From: Actinomycetes bacterium
GTDB taxonomy: Bacteria > Actinomycetota > Acidimicrobiia > Acidimicrobiales > Palsa-688
Length of the DNA: 33,314 nucleotides
Reading direction: 5' to 3'
Assembly: GCA_021788115.1 (NCBI GenBank)
Contig: JAJYLA010000026.1
Location: 1 to 33,314 of the forward strand
Shown here: positions 1 through 9,786 of the stretch, piece by piece
Numbering within the stretch: the stretch's first letter is position 1
How the letters are laid out: every line of letters begins with the position of its first letter
Translations under genes and position numbers: made by a program
The notes under the pieces: model-generated
Told to the model about the DNA's origin: nothing
The model's input: the letters and a program-made list of their open reading frames with translations, nothing else
Databases searched by the model: none

Positions 1-99
1 GTCTTCTTGGCCGTTGCGGTCTTCTTGGCCGTTGCGGTCTTCTTGGCCGTTGCGGTCTTCTTGGCCGTTGCGGTCTTCTTGGCCGTTGCGGTCTTCTTG
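1..99. repeat. 18-bp tandem repeat coding for a Lys-Lys-Thr-Ala-Thr-Ala array
   Basis: Five perfect copies of an 18-bp unit (GTCTTCTTGGCCGTTGCG on the plus strand) lie at 1-90, and the first 9 bases of a sixth are at 91-99. The array continues past the left edge. On the minus strand, in the frame of the Lys/Ala-rich ORF that starts at 371, each unit reads as a KKTATA-type hexapeptide. The unit is a multiple of 3, so copy-number change keeps the frame. Confidence 0.95.
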
Positions 100-371
100 C
101 TCGCCGCGGCAGCCTTCCTGGCCACCGGGCCGCTGTTCGCCGGCGCCTTCTTGGCGACGGCCGTCTTCTTCGCAGCGGGGACGGCCTTCTTTGCCGAGGT
201 GCTCCTCTTGACGGGGGCCGTCTTCTGCGCCGGCGCCGGCGCCTTCGCCGGTGCCGTGTTCTTGCCCATGGCTGCCTTCCTGGCTGTGCCCCCCCCGGAG
301 GCGGGCACAGTCCCCTTCTTCGTCGAGGCAGTCCTCTGCGGGTCTGCCGCGGCCTTCTTGGCGGGGCTCAC
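1..371 (-). CDS. Lys/Ala/Pro-rich histone H1-like basic protein (C-terminus outside window)
   Basis: An open minus-strand frame runs from GTG at 371 to the left edge with no stop, giving at least 123 residues. It begins MSPAKKAAADPQ and is made almost only of Lys, Ala, Pro, Thr and Ser, ending in KKTATA hexapeptide repeats. There is no globular domain. It resembles the lysine-rich tails of actinobacterial HU and histone H1-like proteins, so binding to DNA or RNA is the likely role. It lies in the same frame as HU, 12 nt after its TAG stop, so it is either a separate, possibly coupled gene or a tail cut off from HU by a stop codon. The ribosome-binding site is poor (AGGT about 11 nt upstream). 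An ATG at 269 is an alternative start. Confidence 0.55.
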   Translation of the reverse strand, partial: MSPAKKAAADPQRTASTKKGTVPASGGGTARKAAMGKNTAPAKAPAPAQKTAPVKRSTSAKKAVPAAKKTAVAKKAPANSGPVARKAAAASKKTATAKKTATAKKTATAKKTATAKKTATAKK

Positions 372-383
372 CGGGAAAACGAC

Positions 384-812
384 CTAGCGCTTCTTCGCCG
401 ACTTCGTGGACTTCTTCGCCGGCGCGGCCGCCTTCGTCGACCTGGTCGTGGTGGCCTTCGCCGGCGCCGCCACCTTCTTCGCCGGCGCCGCCGCCTTCTT
501 GGTGGCGGCGGCCTTCTTGGTCCCCGCTGCCCGGCCCCGTGTGTTCAGCACTTGCTTGAAGGCGGACGCCGGCGCAAAACGCACGCCCTTGGCGGCCGCG
601 ATTTTCACGGGTGACCCGGTCTGGGGATTGCGCCCCATTCGGGCGGCCCGCGCGGTCGGCGTGAAGGTGCCGAAGCCGAAGATCGAGACCTTGTTGCCGG
701 CCTTGGTCTCGGCAATCACCGAGTCCGCGACAGCGGTAACCGCCGCTTCTGCCTGTTTCCTTCCGAGACCAGTCTTACTGGCAACTTTCTCGATGAGCTC
801 TGTCCTGTTCAC
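384..812 (-). CDS. hup: DNA-binding protein HU with Lys/Ala-rich C-terminal tail
   Basis: This 142-residue nucleoid-associated protein bends and compacts DNA, normally as a dimer. Residues 1-90 are a standard HU/IHF domain: start MNRTELIEKVASKTG, the core GFGTF at 46-50, and the DNA-binding arm with GRNPQTG around 60-66. Residues 91-142 are a basic tail of KKAAA and APAKK blocks, as in mycobacterial and other actinobacterial HU. A longer reading frame to 896 exists, but GTG 812 is chosen because AGGAGGT sits 5 nt upstream and the HU domain starts exactly there. It lies 117 bp downstream of lon on the same strand and has its own candidate promoter. Confidence 0.95.
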   Translation of the reverse strand: MNRTELIEKVASKTGLGRKQAEAAVTAVADSVIAETKAGNKVSIFGFGTFTPTARAARMGRNPQTGSPVKIAAAKGVRFAPASAFKQVLNTRGRAAGTKKAAATKKAAAPAKKVAAPAKATTTRSTKAAAPAKKSTKSAKKR

Positions 813-845
813 CGCGACCTCCTGGCGCTGTTGGGGAAGTTCCCT

Positions 846-877
846 GATATACAAGAGGTTTTGCGGCCAAAGGTCAA
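846..877 (-). promoter_or_regulatory. Candidate promoter of hup
   Basis: On the minus strand TTGACC (872-877) is followed by an AT-rich TGTATATC segment (846-853) that can serve as a -10 with a spacer of 18-20 nt. It lies in the lon-hup gap and would give a leader of about 30 nt containing the AGGAGGT site. Confidence 0.5.
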
Positions 878-883
878 GCATCT

Positions 884-898
884 CCTTGCGGGGCAAGG
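884..898 (-). terminator. Small hairpin after lon, possible weak terminator
   Basis: A perfect 6-bp inverted repeat with a 3-nt loop (CCTTGC-CCC-GCAAGG read on the minus strand) lies about 30 nt after the lon stop. No T-run follows, so termination is doubtful and read-through into hup is possible. Confidence 0.3.
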
Positions 899-929
899 CG
901 ATTGGACCAGGATTCCGGGAAACGCCCTG

Positions 930-3302
<2,373 letters not shown>

Positions 3303-3436
3303 GGCGACCCCTGAGCATGTTCGTAAGTTTGTAATGCAGATAGCCCCAACAAGAGTAGAAGCAAAGTTGTTCCTGGCGTGCTCATATTTATTGCGAGTAG
3401 TTGCCCTGGGCGCGTGGGCCCGGCGCCGGTGGCACC
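3303..3436. promoter_or_regulatory. AT-richer divergent intergenic region between lon and the ligase gene
   Basis: This 134-bp gap is clearly AT-richer than its surroundings and separates divergent genes. Several promoter-like pairs can be drawn for lon (TTGTTG or TTGCTT with TACAAA or TATCTG on the minus strand) and a TATTTA box for the ligase gene, but none is decisive. No HspR (HAIR) inverted repeat of the type known upstream of some actinobacterial lon genes was recognised. Confidence 0.4.
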
Positions 3437-4519
3437 ATGCCCTTCGTGGACGAGCGTGCCGAGGAGATGCGGCCACCCGAAGAGGAGGGCGGCCCGGGAG
3501 CCGCCCGCTGGCGCGCGCCGATGCTGGCGAGCCTCGCTCGCCTGCCCGAGGACCGACGGCTCTTCGAGCCCGGCGGCTGGGTGTTCGAACGCAAGCTCGA
3601 CGGGTTGCGCTGCCTCGCCGTACGCAACGGCCAGACGGTCAACCTCTGGTCACGCAACCGGCTGACCTTCACCGCGAGGTTCCCCGCCATAGCCGCCCGT
3701 CTGGCCGCATTGCCCGCCGGCGACTTCACCGTCGACGGGGAGATCGTCGCCTTCGACGCAGGGCGCAGCAGCTTCGCGCTGCTTCAGAGGCCGCGACCAG
3801 GGACCCGCCCGGTGTTCTGCGCCTTCGACGTGCTCCATCTGCTCGGTCACGACACGACCCCGCTGCCCCTCGAGGACCGGGCCGGTCTCCTGGCCCGGGT
3901 GCTCGGCGTGGCGGACGCTCCCGCCGCGCCGGCCGGACCAGGCGCGACGCGGGAGGGCCCCGACCCGCGAGGCGACGGCCTGATCGGCGACCCGACCTGG
4001 CCGGTGTGCCTCGTCGGCTCGGTCGCAGGCGACGCCGCGGGGCTCCTGTCGGCCGCCTGCAGCGCCGGCTGGGAGGGGCTGATCGCCAAGCGGGTCGGAT
4101 CCTCCTACCGCCCGGGACGCTCCGCCGACTGGCGGAAGCTCAAGTGCGTGGCCAGCCAGGAACTGGTCGTCGGAGGGTGGACCGACCCCGCGGGCACCCG
4201 CACGGCGTTCGGCGCGCTGCTGGTCGGCTACTACGACGAAAGGGGCGCGCTCCGCTACGCCGGCCGTGTCGGGGGCGGCTTCAGCGAGGCGGAGCTCCGC
4301 CGGCTGCGGCGCGTCCTGGAAGGGCTCTCGAGCGACCGATCGCCCTTCGCCGACGCGGGGCCGCCGCGGGGGTCGCACTGGGTGCGCCCCGAACTGGTGG
4401 TCGCCGTCACCTTCAGCGAGTGGACCCCCGACGGGCGCCTGCGCCACCCTCGCTTCGGTGGGGTGCGCCCGGACAAGTCCCCCCGCGAGGTGCGCCGCGA
4501 GACACCGCCGGCGCCGTGA
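3437..4519 (+). CDS. ATP-dependent DNA ligase (LigC/LigD ligase-domain type)
   Basis: A 360-residue nucleotidyltransferase that seals DNA nicks through an enzyme-AMP intermediate. Motif I is ERKLDGLR with the adenylated Lys53; motif III is DGEIVAFD (100-107); a motif IIIa-like segment is FCAFDVLHL; motif IV is EGLIAKR near 212; motif V is WRKLKC near 231. The C-terminal third (ELVVGGWTDPAGTR onwards) is the OB-fold domain. There is no primase, phosphoesterase or Ku partner in the window, so it resembles stand-alone LigC enzymes used in repair. ATG 3437 is preferred because GGTGG lies 4 nt upstream; a TTG at 3401 would add 12 residues. It is convergent with the acyl-CoA synthetase gene. Confidence 0.88.
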   Translation: MPFVDERAEEMRPPEEEGGPGAARWRAPMLASLARLPEDRRLFEPGGWVFERKLDGLRCLAVRNGQTVNLWSRNRLTFTARFPAIAARLAALPAGDFTVDGEIVAFDAGRSSFALLQRPRPGTRPVFCAFDVLHLLGHDTTPLPLEDRAGLLARVLGVADAPAAPAGPGATREGPDPRGDGLIGDPTWPVCLVGSVAGDAAGLLSAACSAGWEGLIAKRVGSSYRPGRSADWRKLKCVASQELVVGGWTDPAGTRTAFGALLVGYYDERGALRYAGRVGGGFSEAELRRLRRVLEGLSSDRSPFADAGPPRGSHWVRPELVVAVTFSEWTPDGRLRHPRFGGVRPDKSPREVRRETPPAP

Positions 4520-4552
4520 CCGGTGGGGGCCCGGCGCGCGGACCTGGCCGCG

Positions 4553-6106
4553 TCAGTTGACCCGCTTCTCGAAGCCCTGCCAGTGGGGGTCACGCAGCTT
4601 GAACTTCTGGAGCTTCCCCGTCGCGGTGCGCGGCAGGCTCGAGGGGAACTCCACCGACGTCGGACACTTGTAGTGGGCGAGGCGGTCCCGGCAGAACTGG
4701 ATCAGCTCCGCCTCGCCGGGAGTGTCAGCGCCGGGGCGCAGCACGACCAGCGCCTTGACGGTCTCGCCCCATCTCTCGCTCGGCACGCCGATCACGGCGA
4801 CCTCGGAGACCGCGGGGTGCTGGTAGAGGCAATCCTCGACCTCCACCGAGCTCACGTTCTCCCCTCCGGAGATGATCACGTCCTTCTTCCGGTCGGAGAT
4901 GATGAGGTAGCCCTCGCCCTCCACGCGCCCCTCGTCCCCGGTGTGGAACCAGCCGTCGACGAGCACCTCCGCAGATTCGGCCGGCTGCTGCCAGTAACCG
5001 GAGAACACGTGGTTCGAGCGGGCGAGGACCTCGCCGTCGCCGGCCACGCCGATCTGCACTCCGAGGGCCGGCACGCCGGCGCGCGACAGCAGGCGGGCAC
5101 GCTCGTCGGGGTCGAGGCCGTCCCACTCCGCCCGGGCCCGGTTCACGGTGAGCAGGGGCGCCGTCTCGGTGAGCCCGTAGATCTGGATGAACTCCCAGCC
5201 CAGCTCCGACTCGACTTGCGCGATGGTCTTGGACGGCGGCGGCGCCCCCGCCACGACGATGCGGACGGTGTCCCGGCCGGGGACGTCCTGGCCCCGATCA
5301 CGACGGGCCGACGCCGCGTCGAGGATGGCGGCGACCACGGCAGGGGCGCCGCACAGAAGCGTCACGCCGTGCGCGTCGACGCGCCGGAGGATCTCCTCGC
5401 CGTCGATCTTGCGGACCACGACCTGCGGGATCCCCATGCCGGTCACCGCGTACGGCATCCCCCACCCGTTGCAGTGGAACATCGGCAGCGTATGCATGAA
5501 CACGTCCCGGTCGGTCACCGCGACGTGCCAGCCGAACACCGCCGCGTTCAGCCAGCAGTTGCGGTGCGTGAGCTGCACCCCCTTCGGGCGCGCGGTGGTG
5601 CCGCTCGTGTAGTTGATGCTGGCGGTCGCCTCCTCGTCGGCGTCCCACGCCGCCGGCCCGACGCCGTCCGCCGCCGGTGCGAACAGCTCCCGGTCGGCCA
5701 CCCCGTCGAGGAGGATGCGGTGCTTGGCCGCGACGGAGGCGAGCGCGGCGTCGGAGTCGGGGTCGACCAGCAGAACCGTCGCGCCCGAGTGCCCGACGAT
5801 GTAGCGGATCTCCTCGGCACCGAGGCGGTAGTTGATCGGCACGAGGATCCGGCCGCTGGCGCTCACCCCGAAGAACGCCACGAGGAAGCGGGCGGCGTTG
5901 GGGCTGACGATGGCCACCCGCTCGCCGGCGCCGACGCCCATCTCGTCGAGAGCGACGGCCATGCCCCGCGCCCGCGCGCCGAGCTCCCCGTAGCTGATCG
6001 TCCCCAGCGAACCGGGGACCCCCGGCTCGTCGACCACCGCGGTGCGGTCCGGGTACACGGTGACCGCCCGATCCAGGTAGTCGGCAACGGTCAAAGGCAC
6101 GTGCAT
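4553..6106 (-). CDS. AMP-binding acyl-CoA synthetase (FadD-like)
   Basis: A 517-residue ANL-superfamily enzyme that activates a carboxylic acid to acyl-AMP and then acyl-CoA. Visible motifs: phosphate loop YTSGTTARPKG near residue 170, YGLTETAP near 311, the hinge region HTGDEG and SDRKKDVIISGGENVSS near 387-415, and the catalytic-lysine motif PRTATGKLQK near 497. The ORF opens further upstream to 6367 in low-complexity sequence; ATG 6106 is chosen because the domain starts MHVPLTVADYLDRAV and GGGGAG lies 8 nt upstream. Substrate cannot be told; medium- or long-chain fatty acids are the usual guess. A minus-strand TAGCGT at 6159-6164 is a possible -10. Confidence 0.92.
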   Translation of the reverse strand: MHVPLTVADYLDRAVTVYPDRTAVVDEPGVPGSLGTISYGELGARARGMAVALDEMGVGAGERVAIVSPNAARFLVAFFGVSASGRILVPINYRLGAEEIRYIVGHSGATVLLVDPDSDAALASVAAKHRILLDGVADRELFAPAADGVGPAAWDADEEATASINYTSGTTARPKGVQLTHRNCWLNAAVFGWHVAVTDRDVFMHTLPMFHCNGWGMPYAVTGMGIPQVVVRKIDGEEILRRVDAHGVTLLCGAPAVVAAILDAASARRDRGQDVPGRDTVRIVVAGAPPPSKTIAQVESELGWEFIQIYGLTETAPLLTVNRARAEWDGLDPDERARLLSRAGVPALGVQIGVAGDGEVLARSNHVFSGYWQQPAESAEVLVDGWFHTGDEGRVEGEGYLIISDRKKDVIISGGENVSSVEVEDCLYQHPAVSEVAVIGVPSERWGETVKALVVLRPGADTPGEAELIQFCRDRLAHYKCPTSVEFPSSLPRTATGKLQKFKLRDPHWQGFEKRVN

Positions 6107-6228
6107 CGTGATTGCTCCCCTTGAAGACGATCGGCCCTCGCGTCGTCGGACCCCGCCCACGCTACCGGCTGCCTGAACCCCACCGGGGATGGGCCGGGCG
6201 GCCGCCCGCCGAGACGAGCCCCCGGCGC

Positions 6229-6234
6229 TACGAT
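6229..6234 (+). promoter_or_regulatory. -10 box for leaderless glycosyltransferase mRNA
   Basis: TACGAT lies 8 nt before the GTG at 6243, the distance expected if transcription starts at the start codon itself. No Shine-Dalgarno sequence precedes the GTG and no good -35 is visible. Confidence 0.55.
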
Positions 6235-6242
6235 GGGCCGCC

Positions 6243-8147
6243 GTGCGTGAGCGGACGCAGCGTCGACCGCCGGCGCCTGCCCGACACGCCCCGGCGGTCA
6301 CGAGCAGTGCACGGCGGGCGCCCACACCCGGCGCCGGCCACCGGGTTCTCGTGCTGTCCGCCAGCATGGGGGCCGGGCACGACGGAGCCGCCCGGGAACT
6401 GGCCCTGCGGCTCCGCGCCGGCGGCCACGACGCCGAGGTGCGCGACTTCCTCGACAGCGGCCCCCTCCGCGTCGGTGCCGCCCTGCGCCGGGGATACGAG
6501 TTCGAGCTGAAGCACGTGCCCTCGGCCTACGACGTGACGTACCGCCTGTGGTACCGGCTGCCCTGGTTGTGTCCGGTGGTGACGTGGCTGGTCACCGCCC
6601 TCACCCGCCGTCGCGTGCAGCGCTGGGTCCGGCGCGCAGGAGCCGACGTCGTGGTGTCGACGTACCCGCTCGCCACGCTGTGCCTCGGCCGCATGAGGGC
6701 CACCGGCCGCTTGCGGGTGCCCGCCGTCAACTTCATCACCGACTTCGGCGTGCACCCCCTGTGGGTCCACCGGGGCGTCGACGTCAACCTCGCAGTCCAC
6801 GACGCGCCCGCGGCGGCAGCCGCGCGCCGGGGGGGGAGGCCGTCGATCGCATGCGGCCCCGCCGTATCCCCCGCGTTCGAGCGGGAAGCGCTGCCGGACC
6901 GGGAGGCCGCACGCGCCGGGCTGGGTCTGGGTAGCGGCGAGCGCGCCGTGCTCGTGGTAGCCGGCTCGTGGGGGGTGGGGGGCGTGGAGGCCGCATGGCG
7001 GGCGCTGTCACGCGGAGGTCGCTTCACCCCGGTGGTGGTGTGCGGTCGCGACGAGCGCCTCCGCCGGCACGTGAGCGCCCTCGCCTCCTCGGCCCCGGGC
7101 AACTCGGTGGTCCTCGGCTGGACCGATGCGATGCCCGCCCTCATGGCGGCCTGCGACGCCCTGGTCGAGAACGCGGGGGGCCTGACATCGCTCGAGGCGA
7201 TGCGCGCCGGGCTGCCGGTGGTGAGCTTCCAGCCCATCGCCGGCCACGGCAAGGAGAACACCCTCGCCATGGCTGCAGCCGGCATCAGCCGCCTGGCTGC
7301 CGACGCCGCCGGCCTCCTCGAGGCGCTCGAGGAGCTGACCGCGTCCGGGCCGGCGCGCACCGAGCAGGTCGAGGCGGCCCGCGGGCTGTTCCGCGGCGAT
7401 CCCGCCGGCCTGGTCCTCGACGCGGCGTCGGCTCCGGCGCTCCAGCCCGGCGCCCGCCGGCGCAGGGCGGTGTCCGTGGCCACCCGGGTGGCGGCGGCCC
7501 TCACCGGTCTCGCGGGCCTCGGCTGGCTCGGCCTCACCAGCGGAGTGGCGATGGCGGCCGAGGCGGGAGCCGGGGTCGCCCACCCCGCCGCCGGTGCCAG
7601 CTCGGTGGTGTACGTGGGCGTGCGCCTCGACGTCGCCGAGCTCGCCAGCCCTGCGGTGGCCGCGACCCTCAGGGACCTGAACCTGACAGCCATCGTGGAC
7701 CGCGAAACGGCGCTGGCCGATCCCTCCGCCGTCCGCGGCTTGGCCGCCGCCGGGGTCGACGTGGCGAGCGGCGGCCAGGGCGACTGGATCGGCGCAGAAA
7801 GCCCGACGGCGCCCTGGGACCGCGCTCAGAGCGACGCGCGCGCCGCCCGGGAGATCGAGCAGCTCACCGGCGCCGAGACCGACGTCGTGGTCCCCGGACG
7901 GCGGGTCAACATGTGGGATCTGATCGCATTCCGCCACGCCCACAGCTCGGTGGTCGTCCCCGACCATGTCATCGACGCCGGCCCGGCGGCGGCGGCCCAG
8001 GATCCCCTCCACTTGAAGCCGCGGGACATCTACCTGATCAACGGGCTTGGCAGCACCGCAGCCGATCTCGACGGAGTGCTCGGCCGGCTGCGGGCCGGGC
8101 TCCACGAGGCGCACCTCGCGGCGCTCCCGCTGGTCGACCTGACGTGA
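6243..8147 (+). CDS. MGDG-synthase/MurG-type glycosyltransferase fused to a degenerate NodB-like domain
   Basis: A 634-residue protein with two parts. Residues 25 to about 395 are a GT-B glycosyltransferase of the MGDG synthase/processive diacylglycerol glucosyltransferase kind: VLVLSASMGAGHDGAA at the start, a MGDG-synth-like segment including FITDFGVHPLWVH, and a donor-binding half with NAGGLTSLEAMRAGLPVV near 310 and GHGKEN. A probable transmembrane helix follows (about 416-440). Residues about 460-634 look like a polysaccharide-deacetylase fold without the TFDDGP and metal-binding His motifs. The likely job is transfer of a sugar to a membrane lipid; substrate unknown. GTG 6243 is chosen for its leaderless -10; ATG 6189 would add 18 residues. 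It overlaps the deacetylase gene by 4 nt. Confidence 0.82.
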   Translation: MRERTQRRPPAPARHAPAVTSSARRAPTPGAGHRVLVLSASMGAGHDGAARELALRLRAGGHDAEVRDFLDSGPLRVGAALRRGYEFELKHVPSAYDVTYRLWYRLPWLCPVVTWLVTALTRRRVQRWVRRAGADVVVSTYPLATLCLGRMRATGRLRVPAVNFITDFGVHPLWVHRGVDVNLAVHDAPAAAAARRGGRPSIACGPAVSPAFEREALPDREAARAGLGLGSGERAVLVVAGSWGVGGVEAAWRALSRGGRFTPVVVCGRDERLRRHVSALASSAPGNSVVLGWTDAMPALMAACDALVENAGGLTSLEAMRAGLPVVSFQPIAGHGKENTLAMAAAGISRLAADAAGLLEALEELTASGPARTEQVEAARGLFRGDPAGLVLDAASAPALQPGARRRRAVSVATRVAAALTGLAGLGWLGLTSGVAMAAEAGAGVAHPAAGASSVVYVGVRLDVAELASPAVAATLRDLNLTAIVDRETALADPSAVRGLAAAGVDVASGGQGDWIGAESPTAPWDRAQSDARAAREIEQLTGAETDVVVPGRRVNMWDLIAFRHAHSSVVVPDHVIDAGPAAAAQDPLHLKPRDIYLINGLGSTAADLDGVLGRLRAGLHEAHLAALPLVDLT

Positions 8148-8884
8148 CAAGCACCCGGCGCGTGGCGGCGTGCGCCGGCGCGGTGCTCGCCGTTTCCGGG
8201 GTTGCGCACTCCCTTCCCGGAACCGTCGCCTGGCGGTCGATGCGCTGCCGGATCCTGCCCCGGCTGTCCGGCGTCGGGGACCCGGGCCACGTCGCCCTCA
8301 CCTTCGACGACGGCCCCGACCCTCTGTCGACGCCGGCGGTCCTCGACGCCCTCGACGCCCTCGGGTGGCGGGCCACGTTCTTCTGCCTCGGGGAGCGGGT
8401 CCGCCGTGCCCCGGGCCTCACGCGCGAGCTGGTCGAACGGGGTCACGAGGTGGCGGTCCACGGCGATCGTCACACCAGCCATCTGCGCCGGCTCGCGGCC
8501 TCGTCCATGGCCGACGTCGCCCGGGCGCGCGACACGATCGGCGACGTCGCCGGGGTGCCGCCGCGGTGGTTCCGGCCGCCGTACGGCGCCGTATCCTCAT
8601 CGGCCCTGCTGGCGGCCAAGCGCTCGGGTCTGCAGCTGGTGCTCTGGACGACCTGGGGCCGGGACTGGAGGCCGGGGGCGACGGGCGAGTCGATCGCTGC
8701 GACCGTGACGCGGACGTTCTGGCCGGGGGCGACGGTCCTCCTGCACGACTCCGACGTCACCTCCGCCCCCGGCAGCTGGCGGGCGACCCTCGACGCCTTG
8801 CCGCTGCTCGCCGGGCGCTGGGCCGCCGGGGGGCTGCGTGTCGGCCCCCTCCGCGAGCACGGCGTGGTCGGCGCCTCACCGTGA
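8144..8884 (+). CDS. Polysaccharide deacetylase (NodB / CE4 family), membrane-anchored or secreted
   Basis: A 246-residue metal-dependent deacetylase. After a basic start and hydrophobic stretch (residues about 8-24: signal or anchor) the NodB domain shows TFDDGPD with Asp55 and Asp56, the His region VHGDRHTSHLRRL with His110 and His113 as likely metal ligands, RPPYG, and the late motif LLHDSD. CE4 enzymes remove acetyl groups from N-acetylglucosamine-containing polymers or lipid-linked sugars. The GTG start overlaps the previous stop as GTGA, so translation is coupled to the glycosyltransferase. Its domain is recognisably similar to the degenerate C-terminal domain of that upstream protein. 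Confidence 0.88.
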   Translation: MTSTRRVAACAGAVLAVSGVAHSLPGTVAWRSMRCRILPRLSGVGDPGHVALTFDDGPDPLSTPAVLDALDALGWRATFFCLGERVRRAPGLTRELVERGHEVAVHGDRHTSHLRRLAASSMADVARARDTIGDVAGVPPRWFRPPYGAVSSSALLAAKRSGLQLVLWTTWGRDWRPGATGESIAATVTRTFWPGATVLLHDSDVTSAPGSWRATLDALPLLAGRWAAGGLRVGPLREHGVVGASP

Positions 8885-9786
8885 TCCGACCGCCTCACGG
8901 GAGTGCCGTCGGGGCGGGGGGCCCACCGCCCGGCGCTGAGGCCGTGCGCGAGGCCCTCGGCGCCGTCGGCTCCTGGCCGGCGGCCGCTTCGGCCGGCGCC
9001 GTCGTCCCCGGCGGGGGTGGCGCGACGGTGACGGCCGGGGCCGCCGACAGGCCGTTCGCGTGGGCGTCGGTCACCAAGGTGCTCACCGCCATGGCCATAT
9101 GGGTGGCCGTCGAAGAGGGCACCGTGACCTGGGACGACCCCGCCGGACCGCCCGGGGCGACCCTCGTGCACCTCCTCGCCCACGCCTCCGGCCTGGCACC
9201 CGACTCCGACGCCGTCCTCGCGCCGCCGGGGACCCGGCGCATCTACTCCAACCGCGGCATCGAGATCGCCGCGGCACACCTCGAGGCCGCCGCCGGCATG
9301 CCCTTCGTCGAGTACCTCGCTGCGGCGATCCTCGAACCGCTGGATATGACCACGACCGAGCTGCGGGGGTCGCCGGCGGCCGGCGCGTGGGGAACGCTCA
9401 GCGACCTTCTCGCCCTGGGCCGGCAGCTCCTGAGCCCCACCGTGGTCCACCGCTCCACCCTCGCGCACGCCACCTCGCCGGCCTTCCCCGGCCTCGCCGG
9501 AGTACTGCCCGGCTTCGGCCGGCAGGATCCCAACGACTGGGGTCTCGGCGTCGAGATCCGCGGCCACAAGGCACCGCACTGGACGGGGCGCTGCAACTCG
9601 CCCGCCACCTTCGGACACTTCGGTCAGGCCGGCGGCTTCCTGTGGGTCGACCCCGCTGCGGGCGTGGCGCTCGCGTCGCTCGGGGAGAGACCGTTCGGCC
9701 CGTGGGCCGCCGACGCCTGGCCGGCGCTGTCCGACGCCGTGCTGGCGGCGGGGCTCACGACTCGGGAGGACCGGCCAGCTCCTTGA
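8881..9786 (+). CDS. Beta-lactamase-like serine hydrolase (class C / EstB type)
   Basis: A 301-residue member of the serine beta-lactamase/penicillin-binding-protein fold. The nucleophile motif S-x-x-K is SVTK (Ser63, Lys66), the Y-x-N motif is YSN (122-124), and HFGQAGG near residue 248 occupies the KTG position. This pattern is typical of EstB-like esterases and D-amino peptidases rather than true resistance enzymes. No clear signal peptide is seen, so it may be cytoplasmic. It is the third gene of the operon, with a GTGA overlap to the deacetylase. Its 3' end overlaps the end of the opposing AhpD-like gene by 32 bp. Confidence 0.85.
   Translation: MIRPPHGSAVGAGGPPPGAEAVREALGAVGSWPAAASAGAVVPGGGGATVTAGAADRPFAWASVTKVLTAMAIWVAVEEGTVTWDDPAGPPGATLVHLLAHASGLAPDSDAVLAPPGTRRIYSNRGIEIAAAHLEAAAGMPFVEYLAAAILEPLDMTTTELRGSPAAGAWGTLSDLLALGRQLLSPTVVHRSTLAHATSPAFPGLAGVLPGFGRQDPNDWGLGVEIRGHKAPHWTGRCNSPATFGHFGQAGGFLWVDPAAGVALASLGERPFGPWAADAWPALSDAVLAAGLTTREDRPAP

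Noticed and set aside
1-99. The 18-bp repeat array considered as a CRISPR
   Set aside because: The units are directly contiguous without spacers and encode a hexapeptide, so it is a coding minisatellite.
7-387. Plus-strand ORF with hydrophobic Ala/Val/Phe/Leu repeats resembling a membrane protein
   Set aside because: It is the complement of the Lys/Ala codons of the minus-strand basic protein, which fits HU-tail style sequence and position.
3303-3436. A possible HspR-binding (HAIR) site in front of lon
   Set aside because: No CTTGAGT-N7-ACTCAAG-like inverted repeat was found; only scattered partial matches.
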